From Vibrio gigantis (GTDB taxonomy: Bacteria; Pseudomonadota; Gammaproteobacteria; Enterobacterales; Vibrionaceae): a DNA stretch of 64,000 nucleotides. The translations under genes were made by a program, and so were the position numbers. The notes below the pieces were generated by a model. It made no database searches and had not been told where the DNA came from. It saw only the letters and a program-made list of their open reading frames with translations. Shown here piece by piece: positions 42,679-51,036 of the stretch (positions are counted from its first letter, which is position 1; each line of letters begins with the position of its first letter). The stretch covers positions 558,001 to 622,000 of the forward strand of contig NZ_AP025493.1 of assembly GCF_024347515.1 (NCBI RefSeq), written 5' to 3'.

Positions 42679-43869
42679 CTATTTACTTGGCTTAGTATTG
42701 GTAACAAGAGGTCGTTGATTGTTCACTAAAACCAGACCGCCGTTTTTAAGCTGATGTTGATTCGATGTCACCACCACGTCGCCCTCCTTTAAACCAGAAA
42801 TAACACCCACATAACCACCCTGTTTCGGGCCAATTTCAACAGTACGTTGCACCACTTTGTATTCGTAAAATGGTGTCTCTGCTTTCTCTGAACCTTGGCT
42901 GCTTGAATCTTTGTCGTCAGAGCTAGCGCTGCCAGAATTCGTACTCACTTGTTTTGTTGATGTATCAAGAACAAATACAGTATCGCCAGACAAGTTGTAG
43001 CTGATCGCGACTGAAGGCACACTGATCACCGAAGTTGAATCTGAAGTGGTCAGCGTGGCATCCACATACATTCCCGATTCCAACGGAACAGGTTGAGTCG
43101 TGACCGCACGTAATTCGATATTGTGAGTATTGGCATCTGAGCTTGGTTCAATCGCCGTAATCGTTGCGTGATACTCAGCATCGTTAGCTGCGTCAGATTC
43201 AAACTTGAGATCCTGCCCCACTTTCACACTGTGAAGATAAAGCTCAGAAATAGAAAAATCGACATACTGTTGAGAGCTATCTTCAAGGTCAACAATCGCT
43301 GTGCTTGAGTTAATAAAGTCACCCACGTCAACATTTCTAATTCCAACATTGCCAGAGAAAGGCGCTTTAACTTTCATGTATTCAACCTGAGTAGAGATGT
43401 ACTCGAGTTTCGCAGATTCAGCATTAAATTGAGCTGCAAGTTTATCTACCGAATTCTGAGAGACGCTATTATTTTTAAGTAGCTTTTTATTTCTTTTCAA
43501 TTCCGTTCTTGCTAATTCAACTTTCGCTAACTGGCTTTTATGATTAGCTTTTAATAAAGCGTCATCTAATTTAATGAGAACATCATCTTTATTGACAAAT
43601 TGACCCGATTTAAAAAGCACATCTTTTATTTGTCCTGACATTTGGCTTGTCACATTTATCGATTGGTTTGCATGAATGTTACCTATCACTTGCAAAGTCT
43701 CATTCCAAACTTCTTTATTTACTAATTCTGTTGTTACAGATGTCGCTGGTAATTTAAAACTTGCTACCTTTTCTTTTATTATTTCGCTTTTCACATAATG
43801 AAAGCCAAATACAAAAGACAATAATATAAATAGAGCTGACCCGACAATTACGCCTTTATACTTACTCAT
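42679..43869 (-). CDS. RND efflux periplasmic adaptor (membrane-fusion protein)
   Basis: This 396-residue adaptor is anchored by an N-terminal helix (VIVGSALFILLSFVFGF), not by a lipid. It has the biotin/lipoyl-like halves (INVTSQMSGQIKDVLFKSGQFVNKDDVLIKLDDALLKA and VKAPFSGNVGIRNVDVGDFI), a helical hairpin between them, and a beta-barrel and proximal domain after. A Ser-rich insertion (SGSASSDDKDSSSQGSEK, about 312-330) is unusual. The ribosome site AAGGTGAAC is good. It links the downstream RND pump to an outer-membrane channel. It forms a two-gene operon with that pump. Confidence 0.9.
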   Translation of the reverse strand: MSKYKGVIVGSALFILLSFVFGFHYVKSEIIKEKVASFKLPATSVTTELVNKEVWNETLQVIGNIHANQSINVTSQMSGQIKDVLFKSGQFVNKDDVLIKLDDALLKANHKSQLAKVELARTELKRNKKLLKNNSVSQNSVDKLAAQFNAESAKLEYISTQVEYMKVKAPFSGNVGIRNVDVGDFINSSTAIVDLEDSSQQYVDFSISELYLHSVKVGQDLKFESDAANDAEYHATITAIEPSSDANTHNIELRAVTTQPVPLESGMYVDATLTTSDSTSVISVPSVAISYNLSGDTVFVLDTSTKQVSTNSGSASSDDKDSSSQGSEKAETPFYEYKVVQRTVEIGPKQGGYVGVISGLKEGDVVVTSNQHQLKNGGLVLVNNQRPLVTNTKPSK

Positions 43870-44165
43870 GTGTTCACCTTGTGTTTAAAGTCCGGCTATT
43901 CTATCTATCGACACCGTCAATAAATCAAACTCATATAACATCGAAGTAAAGCTATATAAAATAAAAATAAAAATAAAACCAATAGATACAATAGGTTGAC
44001 AAGTCTTTATCAAGTAAAAATCATTTTATCTCTTTATGTCGATTTTATTTGAACATGATTTATATTCCCACTCGATAGATATAATCCTCATCGTTCCTTA
44101 AACAACTAACTGAGATTAATAGGTCTAATCAAGCACACCACACGAAAGTCGCTATTAAAGAAAAA

Positions 44166-44393
44166 ATGAAACGTGTATATGGTGAAGAAGTCGACCATAA
44201 ACATAACAAGGATCATCTAGAATATAGAGCGCATCAGCCTTCCCATTCAGGTCAGCCACATGGCGGAGAACCTGAAGGTCATAAGCATTTAGTTAATCAC
44301 CATCCAGATGCTCATCATAATAAGCATCACAAAGATAAAACCCGTGACCACAAAAAGGCTTCACGATTACACCATAAGAAACACAACTCTTAG
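44166..44393 (+). CDS. Small His-rich charged protein (75 aa), unknown function
   Basis: This ATG-started frame of 75 residues is dominated by His, Lys and Asp (DHKHNKDH, GHKHLVNHHPDAHHNKHHKDK). There is no signal peptide, so it would be cytosolic, where a His-rich protein could bind nickel, zinc or copper, or nucleic acid through the Lys. The upstream frame stays open for about 27 codons (EINRSNQAHHTKVAIKEK before the Met) without a standard start, so the true start may be non-canonical. No strong ribosome site precedes ATG 44166. It sits between the RND adaptor and the AspT gene. The gene call is moderate. Confidence 0.5.
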   Translation: MKRVYGEEVDHKHNKDHLEYRAHQPSHSGQPHGGEPEGHKHLVNHHPDAHHNKHHKDKTRDHKKASRLHHKKHNS

Positions 44394-44488
44394 GTTTGAA
44401 TAACTACAGATAACGAAAACACTCTGTAATTTAACATCAACATATTATTAATTATGAAATATAAAAACTATTTCATTAAAGGTTTATC

Positions 44489-46207
44489 ATGTCATTTATT
44501 ATTGAACAATTAAGAGACTATCCGTTTATAGCTCTATTCCTATCATTAGGATTTGGTTACTTAATCGGTAAAATTAAAATCGGTAAGTTTGAATTAGGTG
44601 GAATCGCAGGTTCACTTTTGGTTGCAGTAGGGCTTGGTCAAATCGGCGGAATCGCGATTTCCAACGAAGTAAAAAGCATCTTCTTTGCGTTATTTATATT
44701 CATGGTGGGTTATAACGGAGGGCCGCAATTTTTCTCATCATTCCGTCTCTCATCATTAACACGCCTATTCGCTTCATTCGTAATGACGTTTGTAGGATTG
44801 GTAACGGTTGTGTTGCTCTCTAAATGGGCTGGCCTCGATAAAGGCTTAGCAGCAGGTCTTGCCGCGGGTGGTTTAACACAATCAGCGATCATTGGTACTG
44901 CAGGTAACGCTATTGATCAGCTCAACCTCGCGCCCGATGTAACTTCAACACTCAAAACAAATGTAGCTGTAGGTTACTCGATCACATACATCTTCGGCTC
45001 TCTTGGCCCTATCTTGATGATGTCACTCATCCCTATGGTAATGGGCTGGAACATCACTAAAGAAGCGAAAAAGCTCGCAGAAAAAATGGGCTCTGGTAGC
45101 AAGCAACTCAATGAAGGCGAGTTCTCGGCATTAAACCGTGTGTCTTCTCGCGCTTATCAGGTCACGGCAAATTCGATGTTCGTTGGTAAAAGCGTTGTTG
45201 AACTAGAAGAAGCGTTCGATTCTGACCTAACGATTGAAGCCATCTACCGCCCATATGAAAATTCAGATTCAACGTTAGACATAACAAAGAACCCTATTTT
45301 AGCTGCCGACGACAAAGTCTACCTGACAGGCCTCACGCAAACCTTTCCAAAAGTGACCTCTCTTGGTATCGAGCTTGGCGAATTTAGCGAAGAAACCAAT
45401 GTTGTTCATACGCAGAAGAAAGTCGTACTCACTAACAAAAAGTTAGCGGGTATCACGCTACGCAAGCTTCACGATGAAACCAACGCACGCATTCGTCGTG
45501 GTGTTTACATTACTCAACTGTCACGTATGGGCCATGACATTTCAACATTACCAGAGACCGAACTGCACCTAGGCGACGAAATCACACTCGTCGGCCAGAA
45601 AGACGATCTTGCCAAAGTCGAGAAGAAAATTGGCTATAACAGCCCACTTCCAAGTGTGACTGATTTTGTAACCATGTCCTTCGGTATGGTGTTGGGTTAT
45701 CTGATCGGTGAAATTGGTTTTACGATTGGCGGCTCCCACATCGCACTGGGCTCTGGTTTAGGCTGCTTGGTCTCTGGGCTTTTGGTTGGCTACTTAAGAA
45801 TGCGCACACCACGCATGGGCAGCATTAACCATGGCGCAGCTAATTTCATGCAAACCTTTGGCCTTGCTGTGTTCGTTGCCGTAGTTGGTATCAACGCTGG
45901 CGCTCCAGCACTGACTGCAATCAAAGAGAATGGCGTAACCCTGCTGTTGCTTGGTGTGTTAGTAACACTCATTCCTCAGATACTGACGTTCCTATTCAAC
46001 TATTACGTGCTGAAAATTAAGAACCCAGTAGAAGCCCTAGCCGTTGTCGCAGGTAGCCGCAGTGCTAACCCAGCATTCGCGTCGCTTCTAGAAAAAACAC
46101 AGAACAGCACACCTGTACCGAGTTTCACCATGACTTACGCGGTTGCCAATATTTTCCTCACTTTATGGGGGCCAATTATCGTCAACCTAATTACCAAAAT
46201 TTCTTAG
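44489..46207 (+). CDS. aspT: Aspartate/alanine antiporter AspT
   Basis: This 572-residue inner-membrane protein is of the AspT (AAEx) family. Hydrophobic exchanger domains lie at both ends (about 10-180 and 395-565), around a cytoplasmic pair of TrkA-C (RCK_C) domains at about 210-375 (SVVELEEAFDSDLTIEAIYRP; LAGITLRKLHDETNARIRRG). AspT swaps external aspartate for internal alanine. With AspD, which uses up a proton, this creates proton motive force. The aspD gene follows 112 bases later on the same strand. The pairing makes this specific assignment stronger than for the general YidE/YbjL family. Confidence 0.92.
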   Translation: MSFIIEQLRDYPFIALFLSLGFGYLIGKIKIGKFELGGIAGSLLVAVGLGQIGGIAISNEVKSIFFALFIFMVGYNGGPQFFSSFRLSSLTRLFASFVMTFVGLVTVVLLSKWAGLDKGLAAGLAAGGLTQSAIIGTAGNAIDQLNLAPDVTSTLKTNVAVGYSITYIFGSLGPILMMSLIPMVMGWNITKEAKKLAEKMGSGSKQLNEGEFSALNRVSSRAYQVTANSMFVGKSVVELEEAFDSDLTIEAIYRPYENSDSTLDITKNPILAADDKVYLTGLTQTFPKVTSLGIELGEFSEETNVVHTQKKVVLTNKKLAGITLRKLHDETNARIRRGVYITQLSRMGHDISTLPETELHLGDEITLVGQKDDLAKVEKKIGYNSPLPSVTDFVTMSFGMVLGYLIGEIGFTIGGSHIALGSGLGCLVSGLLVGYLRMRTPRMGSINHGAANFMQTFGLAVFVAVVGINAGAPALTAIKENGVTLLLLGVLVTLIPQILTFLFNYYVLKIKNPVEALAVVAGSRSANPAFASLLEKTQNSTPVPSFTMTYAVANIFLTLWGPIIVNLITKIS

Positions 46208-46235
46208 AACAGCCGCTCGTTGCAGAGAACAACCG

Positions 46236-46264
46236 CTTGTTCAAGAGCATACCTCTTGAACAAG
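46236..46264 (+). other. Hairpin between aspT and aspD
   Basis: CTTGTTCAAGAG (46236-46247) pairs perfectly with CTCTTGAACAAG (46253-46264) around a five-base loop. There is no T run. It lies in the 112-base gap and could set the ratio of the two transcripts. Confidence 0.55.
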
Positions 46265-46319
46265 AACCAAACACTTAATCAACGCATTATCAAATAAAAG
46301 AATTTAAAGAGAAAAGTCT

Positions 46320-47918
46320 ATGAAACGCACAGATGAACAACGCCTAGAAACACTCAGCCCATTCGAAGTAAAAAATACACTGATCGACCTAGCTCAACAT
46401 TCACACGAGAAAACAATGATCAATGCTGGTCGCGGCAACCCAAACTGGGTAGCGACAGCGCCACGTGAAGCCTTCTTCCAGTTAGGAATGTTTGCACTGG
46501 AAGAGTCGAAAGCGACCTTTTCTGGCTATCAAGGCTTTGGTGGTATGGGTGCAAAAGAGGACATTAGCCTACGTTTCCTCCAATTTTGTGAGAAACACGA
46601 AGAACAAGAAGGCGTTCAGTTCCTTATCGAGGCCTTCCAGTTCATTACTGAGCAATATCAAGTAGACAGCGATGAACTGATTTATGAATGGGTTGGCGGC
46701 ATTTTGGGGAATAACTACCCTGTTCCTGACCGCATGCTTAAGTATTCAGAACTGATCGCTCGCAAATACATAGAGCAGGAAATGGCAGGCTCTCAGCCAT
46801 TGCCTACCGGTAAGTTTGACTTGTTCGCTGTTGAAGGTGGTACCGCGGCAATGGTTTATATTTTCAATACCTTGAAGAGTAACCGCCTATTAAACAAAGG
46901 CGATACCATTGCGATTGGAGCACCAATTTTCACGCCTTACATCGAGATGCCAGAGCTTGAGGACTACTCGCTCAACAAAGTAGAAATCATGGCAACGGAA
47001 GCTTCAGCATGGCAGATCCCTGATTCGGAACTAGAGAAGTTAAATGACCCAAGCGTAAAAGCGTTTTTCCTTGTCAACCCAAGCAACCCTGCATCGGTAA
47101 GGCTGAGTGATGAAACGCTGTACAAGATTGCAGAGATTGCTAACCGCCGCCCTGAACTCATCCTGCTTACTGATGATGTTTATGGCACCTTTGCAGATAA
47201 CTTCACTTCGTTGGCAATGCTTGCTCCTCAAAACACAATTCTTGTGTACTCGTACTCTAAGTACTTTGGTGCGACAGGTTGGCGTTTAGGGGTGATTGGC
47301 GTACACGAAGACAACAACTTCGACCGCATGATTCGAGATCTTCCAGAAGACACTCGAAGCACGTTAACTCAGCGATACCAAGGTATTGCACTTGAGCCGA
47401 GTAAGATTAAATTCATTGATCGCTTGGTAGCAGACAGCCGAGCAGTGGCACTGAACCATACCGCAGGTCTTTCTACTCCGCAGCAAATCCAGATGACAAT
47501 GTTCTCGTTGTTGTCTCTAATGCAAGGCGGTGAAGAATATAAGCGCTTGGCTAAGCAGATTGTGCGCCGTCGCTACCACACACTGATGCAGAAGAACTTA
47601 GCGGCTCCGATCATTGCGGAAGGAGAGCAAACAGGCGCGTTCTATTATGTGGAGATTGATCTAAAAGAGATTGCTCAAACGATTCACAGCAACGACTTCT
47701 TCGCATGGTTAGAAGAGACGTATGAGCCGCTGGATTTCTTGGTACGTCTAGCAGAAGAGCATGGCGTGATTGTGATGCCGGGGGCGGGTTTTGATGCGCC
47801 AACGTGGTCTCTGCGTGTGTCTCTAGCGAACCTAGAGGAAGCACAATACGCAAATATCACTCAGGCGATGAATACCGTAATGCAAAGCTACGTAGAGCGT
47901 TTCGAGGCAACTTGTTAA
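46320..47918 (+). CDS. aspD: Aspartate 4-decarboxylase AspD
   Basis: This 532-residue fold-type I PLP enzyme is of the aspartate beta-decarboxylase branch. It is longer than ordinary aspartate aminotransferases because of an extra N-terminal segment. The PLP lysine is K314 in VYSYSKYFGATGWRLG, and the cofactor-contact motif is FFLVNPSNPASVRLSDETL. The reaction converts L-aspartate to L-alanine and CO2 in the cytoplasm. Alanine is then exported by AspT in exchange for aspartate, with proton consumption. Co-location with aspT fits this reading. GAGAAAAG lies before the ATG. The gene is followed by a terminator at 47964-47996. Confidence 0.93.
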   Translation: MKRTDEQRLETLSPFEVKNTLIDLAQHSHEKTMINAGRGNPNWVATAPREAFFQLGMFALEESKATFSGYQGFGGMGAKEDISLRFLQFCEKHEEQEGVQFLIEAFQFITEQYQVDSDELIYEWVGGILGNNYPVPDRMLKYSELIARKYIEQEMAGSQPLPTGKFDLFAVEGGTAAMVYIFNTLKSNRLLNKGDTIAIGAPIFTPYIEMPELEDYSLNKVEIMATEASAWQIPDSELEKLNDPSVKAFFLVNPSNPASVRLSDETLYKIAEIANRRPELILLTDDVYGTFADNFTSLAMLAPQNTILVYSYSKYFGATGWRLGVIGVHEDNNFDRMIRDLPEDTRSTLTQRYQGIALEPSKIKFIDRLVADSRAVALNHTAGLSTPQQIQMTMFSLLSLMQGGEEYKRLAKQIVRRRYHTLMQKNLAAPIIAEGEQTGAFYYVEIDLKEIAQTIHSNDFFAWLEETYEPLDFLVRLAEEHGVIVMPGAGFDAPTWSLRVSLANLEEAQYANITQAMNTVMQSYVERFEATC

Positions 47919-47963
47919 CACAATCTCAGCACCGAGTAGGCTCATAGAAAGGCAATAAGTCTA

Positions 47964-47996
47964 AGTGTAGGTTCACTCACTCAATGAGCCTACACT
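47964..47996. terminator. Terminator between convergent aspD and the barrel-protein gene
   Basis: AGTGTAGG (47964-47971) with CCTACACT (47989-47996), plus inner TCA/TGA pairs and a wobble, forms a 12-pair stem. It is usable by both convergent genes. The T content after it is modest. Confidence 0.65.
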
Positions 47997-48030
47997 CAGA
48001 TCTAATTATTTAAGACGATAGTCAGAATAG

Positions 48031-48720
48031 CTATTTAAACTCATAGGTATAAGATGCGCCAACACTGTTATTTTCACCGAAATCATCCTCAGCAAAAATG
48101 GTGAAGAAGTTGAAAGATTGAGCATCACTCAACTTGTAGCTAGCGCCAACCCCCGCCCAATAACCCGAATAGTCATCAGAGCCCATAGAGCCACCGCCAA
48201 AACCAATCAATGACCACTCGTCAGTAATTGTTTTTAGGCCAAACGCACCAATATAACCACCGTGTGTTGAACTCGGCATGAGCACATAATCGGAACCCAC
48301 ATTCTCGTCATCGAATACCGCAACTTCACCATCATTATAGCTGTAGCCAGCCATAGGGAAAATTTGCCAACCGAACGGCTCAATATCAAAATAACTCAGT
48401 GGTATAAATGTACCAATACTGTAGTTATTCTTATAGGCATCGTTATCATATTCAGAACGACTGAAGTTGAAGTTCACGATCCCCATCGGCAACAGCCATG
48501 AACCACCTACTCGCCACTCTTCACCGTCAGCATTAACACGAGCGTTGATCATTCGTGCTTCATCAAGCCCAATAGAGCCCGAGAACTTTAACTCTTCGTT
48601 ATAAGCAACGCCCGCTTTGGTTACGATTTTAGTCGGATCGTCAGGGTGCTTTTCGTCAGCCAAAGCACCCGTTGAACCCAGTATTACCGAAGTAACAATT
48701 AATAGATTACGTAATGTCAT
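48031..48720 (-). CDS. Putative outer-membrane beta-barrel protein, coupled to the FadL-like gene
   Basis: This 229-residue protein has a signal peptide (MTLRNLLIVTSVILGSTGALA, cut after ALA). The mature part is made of alternating amphipathic strands rich in Tyr, Gly, Phe and Asp (VNFNFSRSEYDNDAYKNNYSIGTFIPL; WAGVGASYKLSDAQSFNFFTIF). It ends in a barrel-type strand, SVGASYTYEFK. That predicts a small barrel of roughly 8-10 strands. I do not recognise a named family. Its ATG overlaps the FadL-like stop codon by one base (TAATG), so the two are translationally coupled and likely act together. Confidence 0.75.
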   Translation of the reverse strand: MTLRNLLIVTSVILGSTGALADEKHPDDPTKIVTKAGVAYNEELKFSGSIGLDEARMINARVNADGEEWRVGGSWLLPMGIVNFNFSRSEYDNDAYKNNYSIGTFIPLSYFDIEPFGWQIFPMAGYSYNDGEVAVFDDENVGSDYVLMPSSTHGGYIGAFGLKTITDEWSLIGFGGGSMGSDDYSGYWAGVGASYKLSDAQSFNFFTIFAEDDFGENNSVGASYTYEFK

Positions 48721-49922
48721 TAGAAGGTCGCGCTAACACCAATAAAGTGGATACGGCCATCGAAAGAACCATTAAGGAGATTGCGTCCAGTAGGACCATC
48801 ACGATCCATTTCAACTGAACCCAGATCAGCATACTCGTAGAACACATCAATTAAGATGTCATCCCAGTAGGTAGATGCACCTACCGAATAGCGATACTGT
48901 TCACCCACTGGCAGATCCACCCACTGCATTGAAGGGTCATCTTGTGGAGAAGTTTCGTAAGAGAAGCCAGCTTTCAGACGCCAATCTGAGTTGAGTTGGT
49001 AATCCGCACCGACTGCAAACTTCCATACATCATCCCAATCACGTTCAATTGGGACACCGCTAACTGGACTTCCTGCTATTCCAAAATCAAGAACGGTTGT
49101 ATCCCATTCACTCCAACGGTGGAACTGAACGCTCGCAAGTAGATCAAGCTGAGAGTTCAAAGCATAACTAGCACTTAAGTCGACAATTTCAGGTAAAGCA
49201 ATATCAGTTGATAATGAATTCAGTACGCCTTGGTTAGTAACGCCATTTACATCATTGTTAAATTCATGCTCTAGCTTAGAGCGGTAACTGGCACCTAACT
49301 TGAGTTTATCTGTAGGCGTGTACATTACACCAAGGTTGTAGCCATAAGCCCAGTCGGTATCTTGCTTAGCAGTAAGCATTGACGTCGTTTGTTGGAATGC
49401 AGCCCAACTCAATTGAACGCCTGCGCCTACTGACCACTGATCATTCAGCTTATAACTCAGTGATGGGTTAACTTGCATCGCAGTCAGGGTAATGTCTTCT
49501 AGAAGTGCAGCACCCGCCCAATCACTGCCGTAATCTAAGCTTGAGCCACCGACAGCGCCAAGCGCAATGCCAAGGTGTAATTTGTCTGTGACTTGATGGG
49601 CATGAAAGGCACCAAATGAAGGAAGAACTGAGTGCCCTTTTCCATCACCGTTAGAATCTTGATTATCTTGATATTTCATCTCAAGATCGAACGCCATTGT
49701 ATTGATAGTCGTTTTGCTTTCGCCCATGTGAGACATAGTGGCAGGGTTAGTCCACATCGCCGCCGCAGAGCGTGTGTAAACACCGTCACCAGCGCCTGTA
49801 GTACCAGCGTTGGCAACAACAGCCTCTTGCAAAAACAGGCCACTTGCGAATGTATTTAAGCTAGTGAAGATTGCAGTGGCAGCTAGAGAGTAAGTAAAAG
49901 TTTTGTTCATCAGGATGCTCAT
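48720..49922 (-). CDS. FadL-family outer-membrane transport protein
   Basis: This 400-residue protein is of the OMPP1/FadL/TodX family. After a signal peptide (cut near NTFASG) the mature N-terminus forms the plug (GLFLQEAVVANAGTTGAGDGVYTR). The NPA motif that gates the channel is seen in AAAMWTNPATMSHM, and the last strand RIHFIGVSATF ends in Phe. Such barrels let long-chain fatty acids or other hydrophobic compounds diffuse laterally into the outer membrane. AAGG lies before the first ATG at 49922. Whether the cargo is fatty acid is unproved. A crotonase-family gene lies just upstream on the same strand. Confidence 0.9.
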   Translation of the reverse strand: MSILMNKTFTYSLAATAIFTSLNTFASGLFLQEAVVANAGTTGAGDGVYTRSAAAMWTNPATMSHMGESKTTINTMAFDLEMKYQDNQDSNGDGKGHSVLPSFGAFHAHQVTDKLHLGIALGAVGGSSLDYGSDWAGAALLEDITLTAMQVNPSLSYKLNDQWSVGAGVQLSWAAFQQTTSMLTAKQDTDWAYGYNLGVMYTPTDKLKLGASYRSKLEHEFNNDVNGVTNQGVLNSLSTDIALPEIVDLSASYALNSQLDLLASVQFHRWSEWDTTVLDFGIAGSPVSGVPIERDWDDVWKFAVGADYQLNSDWRLKAGFSYETSPQDDPSMQWVDLPVGEQYRYSVGASTYWDDILIDVFYEYADLGSVEMDRDGPTGRNLLNGSFDGRIHFIGVSATF

Positions 49923-50003
49923 TTAGCCTTAGACATTAAATTGTTCTAAGGTTATCGCAAAGCCCTATAAACAAAGGGAATATCCATTATTCCTGTACAA
50001 AAG

Positions 50004-50816
50004 CTATTTAAACTTTCTGGCAACGTATGGGCGTGGCTTGTCTCGATGAATTTCACGTTGAGTAGCAATTGCCCTGTTCTTACCTAACCCTACCTTTATT
50101 TGATACCAAGTCTCATAGAACACAGCCATACCAGGGCTTGACCACCAAGTCTTGTTGTAGAGCTTCTTATTAGCAGCGACAACGTCTGGCGACCGATTCG
50201 CACACTCAAGTGCCAACGCATAGGCTTCAGCGTAAGGATCTTCGGAAATTTTAGTCACCAATCCATACTCTTTCGCTGTTTCGCAGTCGATCACTTTGGC
50301 TGTCATCGCCATTTCTAGGGTGTGATCTTTACGCATCAACTCTCGAAATGCGATGGCGCCACCCATGTCTGGAATCAAACCCCACTTTGCTTCCAATATC
50401 GAAAAATTTGCATCAGGGCTAGCAATTCTAAAGTCGCCACCACTGGCCAGTTGAAGTCCACCTCCCCAGCAACGACCATGAATCGAAAAAATGACAGGGC
50501 ACGGAATATCTCTCCAACCAAGCGAAAAGCGTTGAGCAGCATTAGGTAGTGTCGGTAGCCATTTGAACAAAAGCTTCATCGCACCAGACTTGCTAGTCAG
50601 CAAAGACTTCACATCAAGCCCTGAACAAAAGTCTGTTCCACTGCCTTTTACGATCACAGCTCGAATCTCAGTGTTCTTCTTCAACTGACTGACCATGTTA
50701 TTCACCCCTTGAAACATCGCCATATCAATGGCATTGAGCTTATCAGGGCGATTCAGTACAACTGTCGCGATCTGGTTTTCATCGATAGAACAAGTAATAC
50801 GCTCGAGGTTTGGCAT
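50004..50816 (-). CDS. Enoyl-CoA hydratase/isomerase (crotonase) family protein
   Basis: This 270-residue crotonase-fold protein has its CoA oxyanion-hole loops in FCSGLDVKSL and HGRCWGGGLQLASGGDF. The active-site region is FSILEAKWGLIPDMGG. Of the two catalytic glutamates of rat hydratase, the second is present (LEAKWG) but the first seems replaced by Gln (GGGLQLA instead of G..ELA). This is more like isomerase-type members than a hydratase. It probably acts on an unsaturated acyl-CoA. It lies 81 bases upstream of the FadL-like gene, and co-transcription would make a fatty-acid uptake unit. Confidence 0.85.
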   Translation of the reverse strand: MPNLERITCSIDENQIATVVLNRPDKLNAIDMAMFQGVNNMVSQLKKNTEIRAVIVKGSGTDFCSGLDVKSLLTSKSGAMKLLFKWLPTLPNAAQRFSLGWRDIPCPVIFSIHGRCWGGGLQLASGGDFRIASPDANFSILEAKWGLIPDMGGAIAFRELMRKDHTLEMAMTAKVIDCETAKEYGLVTKISEDPYAEAYALALECANRSPDVVAANKKLYNKTWWSSPGMAVFYETWYQIKVGLGKNRAIATQREIHRDKPRPYVARKFK

Positions 50817-51036
50817 AGTGCTACCTTATCAGTGGTCAGACCTTTAGATTATACATTTTATTAACATATGCCAAACTTGCACATTAAGAAGCGAGATCTG
50901 TGTTGTTTAACGCCTCTCCCTTACATAAACAGCATCAACAAAAAAGCAGTGATGGATCGCTCCATTCACCGCTTGTCATTCGTAGCTTTCAACAGCAATA
51001 GCTTAGATTGCCAATAGCCTTAGTTGTTAGCAAAAC

